Positions 10,744-20,557 of a stretch of DNA of 64,000 bases are shown here, in pieces. The position numbers were made by a program, and so were the translations under genes. Source of the DNA: Corynespora cassiicola (taxonomy: Eukaryota; Ascomycota; Dothideomycetes; Pleosporales; Corynesporascaceae). Position 1 is the stretch's first letter, and every line of letters begins with the position of its first letter. The notes below the pieces were generated by a model, which ran no database searches, was not told the DNA's origin, and saw nothing but the letters and a program-made list of their open reading frames with translations. The stretch is from positions 1,984,001-2,048,000 of the forward strand of contig JAEUWY010000012.1 in NCBI GenBank assembly GCA_022059125.1, given 5' to 3'.

Positions 10744-12437
10744 CTACGAAGACCACTCCTTGAAGCTCTTCTGCCGCTGCCTACTATTCCACTGCAACGT
10801 GCGACTGATACTGTCCACCCAATCCTTACTCCTCCGATCGAGCGGCAACACGCTCGGGAACGGAAACCGGCTCGCGCTAATCGTGACATAGTCGCCAGGC
10901 TTGAGCTCAACGCGCTCCCTCCCATCGAAGCTCGCCCACGAGCTCGTCCGCGCATCGTAAGGCACGCCCGCGCGAAGCACAATGGTGTCGGGCAGGATGA
11001 TGGGACGGAACGACAGCGTGTGCGCGCAGATGGCGGTGACGAGGATGACGGGGTTGTCGGGGTGGCATAGTGAGCCGCCGGCGGCGAGGTTGTACGCGGT
11101 GGATCCCGTGGGGGTGGATACGCAGATGCCGTCGGCCTGGATGGTGGTGAAGTGCTCGTCGTCGCCGAAGAGCTCGATGGTGGACATTGTGGGGTTGGGG
11201 CCGCGGTCGACGACCACTTCGTTGAGAATGTTGTGCGTGCCGTCCGGGCGGTGCGTGTGGTGGTCTTCGCTCTCTTCGCCGATGAGCTCCTCCACCAGGT
11301 CGCGCGTTGCGGTGCCGTTGCTGGCCTTGCGGTGTTGCGAGCGCATTATGGTGGCTTCGAAGCGGAGACGCAGGCTCACAGTTATGCCTTCGGCGAAGGC
11401 TCGGCTTAGGGTTTCGGGGTAGCCTTCATAGTCGAATTTTGTGAGAAATCCCAAGGAGCCGAGCGAGAAGGCTATTACGGGAGGGACGATGCGCTGGAAG
11501 AGCCAGGATGCGTAGAGGACGGTGCCATCGCCACCGAGCTGGAGATTGTTAGCAGAGGACTCAAACAGTCGCATAACCTGCGAAAGAACCTACGGCAATC
11601 ACGATGTCGAATGTCTGAGGCTTCTGGGCGCATAAATCATTTGACCAGAATCGCAGACGTCCTCGATATGAGGGGTTTTTGTTGAGTAATCCATCGGCGT
11701 CGAAGATCTTGTTATGCTCGAGGGTGTTCTCGACATAGCTATCGACCCGTCAGTATCCGGCTCATATCGGTCTTGTTGCTGAAGCATACACCCTATAATT
11801 TGGGTCCTTTGTCAAAAGCCAGTCGGTCGTTTCCCTCGTATGCGAGATAAGCGTCTCGTCATGTGCCTTGGCTAGTATGAAGACATTCCGCACATTCAAC
11901 TTCAGTCTGAGTTGAGCCAGCTTCTTAGACAGCTCTCGAATTCCAAATGCCATGTCCGAAATCTGCTTCTTTGTCAACAGCCTCGAATGATGCGACTGGT
12001 CTCCATGGCTGTGTGGGTCTTTGTCCATTCTGCGTTCCTGTGCGAGTCCCTCGTAGGACGCGCTATGGTCGACATTCGGCACGCCTTCGTGCTTCTCGAT
12101 CAGTGTATGTACAAAGCATTGCGTTTTGCGGCGAGTGTGTCCTGGTCGTGGGGCGGCGGAAGGCACGAGAGATGATTTGCGGCGATGGATGGCGTCTCCG
12201 CTGAAAACTACCTTGGACGACATGTCAGCGAGCAATGCGAACAAGGGAAGATTGAGTTCATACTTCTAGAGCTTCGTGATCACTTCCCACGCTTTCCACG
12301 CTTTTGCTATCGTTGTCGCCGGCACCATCCTCAGAGTGGACGTTAGCTATTGCCGCGCATTGATGACGTCTCAAAGGCGTTACCTCACTCGCCTGCTTGA
12401 TCTCGGGGATGTTCTGTTCAAAATATCCTGCTGTCAT
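10744..12437 (-). CDS. NAD kinase (Utr1/Pos5-type)
   Basis: Preferred model: five exons (12437-12384, 12329-12264, 12211-11790, 11738-11594, 11538-10744), 493 residues. It phosphorylates NAD+ to NADP+ with ATP. Core motifs: GGDGT at 231-235 within LGGDGTVLYASWLFQ, then PPVIAFSLGSLGFLTKF, and the substrate-binding block VSTPTGSTAYNLAAGGS near 369-385. The last three exons are secure. The first two were added because they splice in frame with good donors (gtaacg, gtatga) and branch sites (GCTAAC, GCTGAC). They supply an acidic N-terminus, and an in-frame stop lies just before the ATG at 12437. A simpler alternative starts at ATG 12223 and gives 457 residues. There is no obvious mitochondrial presequence, so a cytosolic enzyme is likely. 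Confidence 0.92.
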
Positions 12438-12699
12438 ATTTAATCACGCTGCAGGTCGCAAACCACCCCGGAACACTGGCACAAGGTTGTTCTTATAAAA
12501 CTGCAGAAAGTGTGGTCAGGACCGTGGAACGCGATCTCGGATTGGATCTGACAGAGCGTGGGGCAGGCTAGAGCTGCCCCGCACCAATGAGGTCCCTGCA
12601 CGCCGGTGACATCAGCCACTTGCATTGTTACTCATCCCTTACGTACAACCCCTTTGGGGCAGAGGTAAACGCGAGATGCCGTTGCCAAGCCGTAGCGCA

Positions 12700-14114
12700 T
12701 TATAGTGGTTCTTCTACGGACTGCAGGACTTCCTCGATGACATCCTCGACCGTGACGCCCTCCAAAACCGCCTTGACAGCGTCCAACGAACTGCCCCACT
12801 GCATGCTCCGCTCATTTTCGGGTGACGTGATTATTATACGATGGGGATATATCTTTCGAGCAGCCAGTGCGACCAGCGACGGGGTGATGTAGGAAAGACC
12901 ATGTAGTGGGGCCAACGCACTGGACGAGTTAGTTTTACCGTATGACCTGGCATGAACAAAAAAAATATGGTCTCACTGGGCCAAAGCATTGAAATGCCGA
13001 GTTGCCACTGCTGAAATACCTCCTGCCACGGCTCGGTGTAGCCTCATAAAGACCACAATATTGTGGAGGTATGCTCTTACTTCAGAACTAAGGTCGACAT
13101 TTGAGGTCAAGCCAGTCAGTTCTACGAGTTCCTGGAATAAATAAGCTTATGTTTTTTTTTCTTTATGAAGATATATGCCATACCTCTTGACTGAACATGA
13201 CCGAAGCTGGCTTGCGTTTATACAACATGTACGGGGATGAACGCACGACGGAGGATGTCGATGCGTCGTCGTCCGAAACCGGCTCGCCCATCTGGAAGTC
13301 TTCCAGATTGGGCAATTCATCTTCGTCCTGGTGACTATGTGATATAAAGAACTGGTCGCTCTTTGGCTGGTGTTAGCTGATGCGTAAAACTCACCAGTCT
13401 AGCTTGGACTCACCAGGTGTGTTGACATGCGAGCAGTATTGCTCGCATTCAGAGCGATGAACAGAAATGGCTTCGGCGCGGCATGGACTGCAGTTCTTGT
13501 AAAATTGCGTTTCCCCCTCATCAACTAGGTGACACATCAGCCGCGGCCGTTGTTCGAGTCCGTAGAGCTAACCTCTAGAGCTTGAACCTGGACTGGGGCA
13601 TTTGCTCTGTTTAGATTCTTGGCGACAACCACATTGGCGATACGATGGCTATCTAGGGGGCTGAAAGGTTGGGGAGACTTTGGCGTTCGCCTTTTGGAGT
13701 ATCCTGTTGAGCCCGGCGGGCTGAAGGACTGCCAGGAGTTAGCACGTTCTCGAAGCTAATCCGAAACAGGAACCCCACGCCCTCTTTTCCCAGCGCCACG
13801 CCACCAAAGTAGTCATCGCTTTCCTCTTTCACGAGGATTCCACTCCCAAAGTCATCGAGTGTTGTTTTGTCGGAACAATCTAGCACGGCCCAGCTGAGTC
13901 CGAAGATGTTTGCAGCAATCTGACGGCATTAGCCTCCATCTAGTAATTGGCATGGAAAACGTACAAGGGTGAGCTCCTGCGATACCTCATTCATCAAATC
14001 ATCCGCGCATTCAATGATGACGTGCTGGTCTGCTACCAGGCAAACCAGAACAGCAAGCTCGAGGTCGCTCAAAGTCTGGACTTTCTCGGCAAAATGCCCC
14101 CTCTCCGAGTCCAT
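12700..14114 (-). CDS. Mg-chelatase (ChlI)/AAA-lid-like protein without a visible P-loop, function unknown
   Basis: Seven exons (14114-13965, 13919-13779, 13728-13573, 13524-13414, 13360-13184, 13131-12977, 12919-12700) give 369 residues; introns are 45-57 bp. The C-terminal third (HNIVVFMRLHRAVAGGISAV, then APLHGLSYITPSLVALAARK) resembles the helical lid of magnesium-chelatase/MCM-type AAA+ ATPases. Similar proteins in filamentous fungi are, from memory, labelled magnesium chelatase. Fungi make no chlorophyll, so that name says little about function. The N-terminus reads SDLELAVLVCLVADQHVIIE, where a Walker A motif would be expected but none is present. The donor of intron 2 (gtgggg) is weak, yet the frame and the acceptor after GCTAACTCCTGGCAG fit well. 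I cannot assign a role. Confidence 0.7.
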
Positions 14115-15469
14115 GGATTCGAGCGAGATCTGTAGCAAGCCAGTTTACATGCTAGTTCCGGTGGCAACGGCGCAGGGGAACAGTGGTGGGGCCAGAGGTG
14201 CGTGGAGGTACGCGTGGATCTCGACGACGTTGGGAGCCATGTTGGGCCAAGCGCACTAGGCCCGATGGAGGCAAGCGCCGATTTCGATGCTCGCTCGTGG
14301 ACCTGGGACTCCCAGGCCTCGGAATGCAAGACGGAAGATATGCCACGTTTGTCTGACCCACCTCCGACTTCCAGAAACACTGCGTGGCGCCGTTTACAAA
14401 GCGGTGTCTATGCCGACGGAGCCACAGAAGGTTTAGTGCCCTCCCTGTCCACAGCCTCGTTGGCCACGGCTTGCAGCGTCCCTTCAACAGCTTCTCACCG
14501 CCTTCGTCGAAGGCGCGCTACACCCCTATTCTTTGCATGGAATTACAGCCATGGCAGGAAAAACAAACCCCACAAGGCTGACATGCAGTGCAGGCGCCGC
14601 TAGAAAACCTTCTTTGGGGCCTTGAAGACATATGCTCGTTCTTGCACGTGCTAGTTGGGTCCGACGCCGTCATGTACTATCCATGCCTCTCAAACTCAAT
14701 ATCTTGTTCCGGTCACCTGCCACGATGTCTCACTTTACTGGCGTCGCTATCCATTGTACTTCAGCCTGACACATGTTCAAACATGTCCTGTCATTGTGAC
14801 GTTCTTCACCGCATGTTCATGAGGGATCCTCTTCAACGGATTCGGTGACCAGTTTTTAAGTGCAGATACGACTCACCGTGGTGGAGATACCTTGCAGGCT
14901 ATCTCCAGCCTATGGCGTGCGACTGTCACGGCGTCTGCACCTTGTCTTTACGAGGACTCCCTGGTCAAAAAAAAATATATCCTTAAGCGTCTCCAGAGGA
15001 CCCTGGACATTTTGGCTAGGGTACAGCTGTCACGCTGCCCTTGTCTGGATGCTTTCTTTGTCAAACTGCCAATAAAACCCCCGAGTCGTTGCTGCAAGAA
15101 GCTCCAAACCCTGCCTACACTTGCCTCGGTTAAGTCGCAACATCCTTCTAGTCACTAGAGGGACGAAGAAGCTAGCCACACGGATCCCATCGGCCGCATT
15201 CTTCGCAACAGGTGTGTTGATTGAACCAAGATCCTCTGCGGGAGACCTAAGAATTCCTTGACACCTTGACAACCATACCCATGTTCAGCCACAGGTTTCG
15301 AAAGAATAGCATCGACCACAGACGAAACGGTCCCCCAATTGGACGGTGTCCTAGAATCTGTTCCAGATGTCCGGTAGCCTGTATTCCAGTCTTGAATTGT
15401 TTGGCACTGCTTCGTATTGCTTAGATCGGGCATGCATTGATGCCCATTTGGATTTGGCGGGTATCCAAT

Positions 15470-15493
15470 GGCCTATGCTAAGGCCTATGCTAA
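15470..15493. repeat. 12-bp tandem duplication (GGCCTATGCTAA)2
   Basis: Two exact adjacent copies, in gene-free DNA. Confidence 0.9.
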
Positions 15494-15700
15494 GGCATGT
15501 CACGAGCAATCCAGTTCAAAGGGTTTAGCATCGCCTAACACCATGAAGCCTTGCTTTATCTCATATCACATGACGGAAAAGGTTGCCTTCTCCTCTTTCT
15601 GCCTTCTTGTGAACGCAGCGACGGACGCCAATGCACAAATGGTGCTTGTGCCCCCTGATGAAGTGAACTGGTATTCACCCTCAAGAGTCGCTCCAGCTTT

Positions 15701-15753
15701 CCTCCTCCTCCTCCTCCTCCTCCTCCTTCTTCTTCTTCTTCTTCTTCTTCTTC
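15701..15753. repeat. Compound microsatellite (CCT)n(TCT)n
   Basis: About 53 bp of pure pyrimidine: CTC/CCT triplets turn into CTT/TTC triplets without interruption. It lies in gene-free DNA. The purine partner strand could form a triplex (H-DNA). Confidence 0.95.
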
Positions 15754-18017
15754 AGGCCTTTTAACTTCCAGGGTGCTTGAAACTTTTCTATTTCTGGGAT
15801 TGATTCTTGCTATAGCTCAGGTCCAACATTATGACAACCCTTTCTAAGCCTAAATCCGACGGCAGTAGTTCACGAAAAAGGTCCGTAGGTCAAAAGGTCA
15901 ATCTCAAAATGTACCGCTGATCACCACAGCTCTGCATACATGCCGCAGCATCATATCATTAGCTCCAGTTTTCCTCCAGAAAATCTCCAGAACACCAACG
16001 GTGAGTTCCGGTTTGTCTCAACTCCGCTAGATTCTCTTCACTGATAACATCCAAGTCATTGGACGGCAGGCGGCTCAGTTCCACCCATGTCCATACCATA
16101 ATCCTTTTACTCAGCTGAGCCAGGGTCTTCTCACAGTGCCACCAAATATGAAGCCTATGGAAAGATATCTTAATTCGCCACTTTCAGCAAATCCCACGAC
16201 ATTTACCATGGAAGGCGTTAATGCTCTTCGCGCTGAGAGAGAATGCAACTGCAGTGAGATTCCGCAAGGCCGTATAGGCGCACTAGCCATTCTCTCCATC
16301 CATTCCCTAGGCGGTTTATCCGGCACTCAGTTCGAGATTGGGAATATCAAGCACTGAACTCTCCAAAGTTCACCTGCAGACTGGCAGAACAAGGTCGCCA
16401 AGATTTTGGTGGCGGGCGCCCTAGTACAGCGGAGAATTGAGTCCTCGGCAGCTTCAGGCGGAGACTATTGGATTTATTTGCTTATTTTGCTTTCGATTTT
16501 GTCATTAGTATCTGTGTTAGCTATCTCTAAATCGTCCAATCTTTATCCTCCCAAGGTCCCTCATGTTGCTCCGCAATCCGCCTTTCCTATTATAGATACC
16601 ATGCTAGGCTAAATTCGGCCCGACACCGTGACCTCATCTCACCTCGCCATGCACCAGGCAAACATCAACACCTGGCTTTCTACACACCGCTACCTCATCA
16701 TTCATTTACAGCGGCAAATCCGGGCTTCAGGTCTTGAAAGTGGCAAAGAGATGGGAGCTTAGCGTTGCTTCTTGGAATACTCTTGCCTAAGGTCTAAGTC
16801 CGTTCCTGTCTATCTCTCAGCCTTCCCGTTCGACTCTCTGTTTCATGTTCACATTTGCCACTGCGGCCTCGCGTACAGCTTACACGATGCGTTCGGCCGC
16901 GGCTGGCTGCTGGCGCGCTCACACCTAATGCTCTGATCGCCACAAGCAAATGTTCTCCCGCTCGGTCCCCCGCCATCGCCATCGCCATCCCCCTCGGAAT
17001 CGCTCAATCTGTGAGGTCATCAGCCAATCCTGAATTCGTTCGCCTGTTTCCAGAAAAAAAGAGGCGGAAATTTGCCATTTGCTTCGGATACCGGTCTACA
17101 GAGCAAACCCTGCTGGGGGACTGAGTGTAACGGCTCGTCTCCCACGTGTCCACGCCGATCGCAGCCGAGTTTCCGAGAGGATAGAACAGACAGAATCCTT
17201 TGTCTTGTTGTTCTGTTCTTTACGAAGTCTGGAGATTCTGGTCACTGCCAAGGTGTCAGCCAAGCACTTGCTGATTGAGGCCTGTAAGGCAGACTGAGTG
17301 TGGTGTCAAAAGCCGCGCTCTAGAATATCGGACCCCGACATTCGACCGAGCAAAATCAAAACTACCACGCCTATAATCCCTGGTAGTTCCTAATCGATTG
17401 GAATTAAGCATCAATATATCCGCTGCCACTTCCCCACAGCACATGCTGCCAGGGTGCTTCAGCTTGTTGAAGGACCTCGCGCTTGAGGCTTCGCCACCGA
17501 CACTTTCCGCTAGGATGCTTTGCGTGGCATTTCGACAGCCATTCTCCTCACATCACCTCCCGATGAACCGGTTTGGTGCGCTATCATGGACGGTCCTGCC
17601 TCATGGCACACGGTCATGGCCCCACTGGCTGGGCTTTTTTCGGCGCGTGGAACCCGGGGTGGCACAAATACATACAAGACTGCGGGCTGATCCGAATAAG
17701 CCACCATAGAAAGTCGCTCCATTCGTTTCCGGGCGGTTTCAGTTGTCGCGACACGTAGCTCGCCTCCCCGAAATGTTGCCATTGCCTTACGGCATCGCTG
17801 TCGTTGCCAGAATACAAAATGCCGCCCACCTCGCCTTTGAAACTATAACCTCACCTGTCTCTCTCCGCGCGACGCAAATATGGCACGCTGATTGAGCCAC
17901 ATATTCTGCCGTGTCGGTTCATCTCGTCGTTTTTCTCCCCTTGCGACAAACGCGCCCATCACAACTCTTTTGTCCCACACCCCAGCAGCACAACCCTCCC
18001 ACCCAAACTTGCCGACC

Positions 18018-18441
18018 ATGGCACCCCCTTCCACCACCACCACCACCGTGACTTCGACGCAGATCAAGTCCCAGTTCGTGATACGCCTGCCCCGCTGACG
18101 TGTTTATTGTTAATCGCCACAGTGAGGGGTCACCGGTCCAACCGCCCGCCGTCAACAACGCGACCGCCCCTCAGAGCCTCACCCCTCACTTGCCAAGTCC
18201 CGTCACATGTCCCTACCACGCATCTGTGCTGGGTTTGAGCGCTGGCACAATTGTTCCGGCGCAGAGTAGTGGGCCGCTAGACCGGTTTTTGCATGCGCCG
18301 GCGCGTGAGGATCCTTTCGCTTATGTTGATGGGGTATCGACTACGAGGAAGGGGTGTACTTGCAGACTGATGTCGAAGGGTAAGATTGACGAATTGACGC
18401 GGGCTGCCATTTTGGCGTTGGGGGATCAGGCGATGACGTAA
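18018..18441 (+). CDS. Possible small hypothetical protein
   Basis: Exons 18018-18077 and 18127-18441 would give 124 residues. The first exon reads MAPPSTTTTTVTSTQIKSQF. The intron starts gtgata, has a TTAATC branch-like site, and could end either at cacag or, to keep frame, at gtgag. The second exon is Pro/Ser/Ala-rich with a CTCRLMSKGKIDELTRAAI segment. I recognise no domain or signal peptide. The atypical acceptor and absence of family resemblance make this doubtful. It stands alone between two gene-poor stretches. Confidence 0.3.
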
Positions 18442-19537
18442 CTTTGAGGCTCCGCTAAAGGGGTAGTCGAGGATAACTGAGTGGCTCGGGTTTTTATTTG
18501 GTCGCTAGCGCGGAGACAGCCAGTGACGGTTTAGAGAATTATAATAGAGTGCTTAATGTCTACTGGAAAAATTAATCATGGGTTGTCTTTACGGTCATTT
18601 TTTGGACCCCTGATGTTCAGCCTTGCACTGAGATTGGATATTAGTGATTGCCCTGAGCGACACCCGAGACTATCAAACCGAATAGACCTTAGGAGATTTA
18701 TTAGGCAACATAATATGACAAAACTTGGAGATATAGGATTCGTCAATGGTGTAAGTCCCTTAGAAGGTCAAGTAGTGCCTCCAGAGGCCTTTGGACACTG
18801 TATTGTCCGAAATTTAGCAAAAGCGAGATGATGAAAAGTAGATAATTTCTCCATACAAATAAACTTCAATGCTCAGATAAATGTGATCAATGAATTATTG
18901 CATACGATTCTAACCCCTCTCATGAGCATAAGTCTATACTGGGCACATTTGTTGAGGCGATGGCGAAATCCCGGACTGGCTAGCTCCAAAGGCTTGCGGG
19001 ATGAACAGCCTAATTGAACGTCTTGAAAACTTCTCGTATTACGAAAGATGTAATTCTTCTTGAGCTCTCTGCCACACATGTAGTTTGATAACCATTTACA
19101 ATTTAGGCTTCCCATCGGCTGAACCATGTAAAAGTACAGGACCGCTGGTGGCCAGTACCGAATCCCAACAGTCGTACGTTTTTTGACATTCTTCCGTAAA
19201 AGTCTCAAAAATATCTTCCTATTTACAATCATATCAATCCACGGGGGTCCTATTTATGGAACGGAAGTGCATAAAAACGGACTGATAATGCAGGACCAAG
19301 GTAACGTTAATATGGAAACACCAGAACTGCTCGGCAAAATGATCGCAACCCAGTCAGGTAACTTGTGATCAGCAAAAGATCGACGCATTATTATTTAATG
19401 CAATATATCCGACAAGATTAGCCAGGAAATATGCCTGCGCTAACTCGTACAAATATCTTTGCGCATCTTTCGTAGTCTATCAACTCACCACTTTGTGCTA
19501 AGCCCACAGATCCTACCACTGTACTATCACTCGCGCA
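18442..19537. other. AT-rich intergenic region upstream of the LPMO gene
   Basis: About 1.1 kb, visibly richer in A and T than the flanks from 18540 onward. ORFs at 18556-18831 (+) and 18873-19232 (-) show no family resemblance. The stretch just before 19538 should hold the LPMO promoter. Confidence 0.45.
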
Positions 19538-20287
19538 ATGAAGGCCTTCACTTCTGGTGTCCTACTTCTCTTGACTTGCGCCTCTACGGTAACGTGTCAC
19601 TGGAACTATGACCGCCTCATCGTCAACGGAGAAATCGTCGGCCAGCCATACCAATACATCCGCAAAAGCAACAACTCCAACGCCCCGCTCCAAAACGTAA
19701 ACTCAACCGACATGCGCTGCAACTCCGGCGCCCTACCCGGTCCGCAAACGCAAACTTACACGGTCAAAGCAGGCGACGAGCTAGGCTTCGGGATCGCAGA
19801 AACGTTCGGCCACCCGGGCCCGCAGCAAGTCTACATCTCGAAAGCGCCAGGCGCGGCTTCGGAATACGATGGATCGGGCGACTGGGCAAAGATATACACC
19901 TTGACCTACTCTCTGAACTCGAGTTACGGATCTAACGACGGGCTTTTGAAGTGGGCGACGCATCGCGCGCAAACCTTCAACTTCAAGCTGCCCGAATCAA
20001 CACCATCCGGGGAGTACCTGCTGAGAGCCGAGGGGCTGGCTTTGCATGCAGCGCACAAGGCAGACAAGTACCAGTTTTACATATCCTGTGCGCAGATCAA
20101 GGTAGTTGATGGCGGAGATGGTGTGCCTGGACCTACGATCAAGTTTCCAGGAGGATACAAGTGGAATTCGACTGGTGTCTTGATTCCGCAGTTTTGGAGC
20201 CTGATCACGAACTACACTTCGGCAGGTCCAAAATTGTGGCCCGAAGGCACTCAGGAGCAGCATGTTATAAAAGGAAAAGTGAAATAA
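19538..20287 (+). CDS. AA9 lytic polysaccharide monooxygenase (former GH61)
   Basis: Single exon, 249 residues, secreted. Signal peptide of 20 residues, after which mature His1 (residue 21) begins HWNYDRLIVNGE. LPMOs cleave crystalline cellulose or related glucans oxidatively at a copper centre held by a histidine brace. The brace is visible: His21 and His92 (FGHPGPQQVYISKAP), with axial Tyr180 in QFYISCAQIKV and the conserved second-shell His169 and Gln178. The catalytic domain ends near residue 225 (TNYTSAGPKLWPEG). There is no CBM1 or GPI signal, so this is a single-domain enzyme. The C-terminal tail EQHVIKGKVK is short and basic. Its 3' end faces a Zn2Cys6 regulator 270 bp away. Confidence 0.95.
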   Translation: MKAFTSGVLLLLTCASTVTCHWNYDRLIVNGEIVGQPYQYIRKSNNSNAPLQNVNSTDMRCNSGALPGPQTQTYTVKAGDELGFGIAETFGHPGPQQVYISKAPGAASEYDGSGDWAKIYTLTYSLNSSYGSNDGLLKWATHRAQTFNFKLPESTPSGEYLLRAEGLALHAAHKADKYQFYISCAQIKVVDGGDGVPGPTIKFPGGYKWNSTGVLIPQFWSLITNYTSAGPKLWPEGTQEQHVIKGKVK

Positions 20288-20557
20288 TGGGTGGGGATCT
20301 GGTATCCTTGTGCACATTACTGGATGACAGATCGCACATGCAATATGAAGAGGCCTTTGGGGGGTATATGAGTCAGTGAATATAATCAGTGAATGATGTT
20401 CAAAGATGTACCTTTGTGGCAGACGTGAGCACACTGTAGGGATTTCAATTTATCAGAAATGGTATCGTTTTTGATTCTACAGCTTGACATCGATATGTCC
20501 AAGAATTCCAACAGTTTTGTCGAAACATTTCTAGATCAGCAGAAACAATATCGATTC

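Larger units (their letters stand above)
14115..18017. other. Gene-poor 3.9-kb region
   Basis: No gene could be supported. There are short ORFs on both strands. The most protein-like is a minus-strand stretch at 15155-15433 that might splice to 15030-15230, but it matches no family I know. Also present are a 12-bp tandem duplication at 15470-15493 and a pyrimidine microsatellite at 15701-15753. It may include a decayed gene. Confidence 0.4.

Noticed and set aside
13729..13745. 17-bp intron in the chelatase-like gene starting gtgctaac
   Set aside because: Far too short to splice; that segment is better read as the branch site and acceptor of the 50-bp intron starting at 13778.
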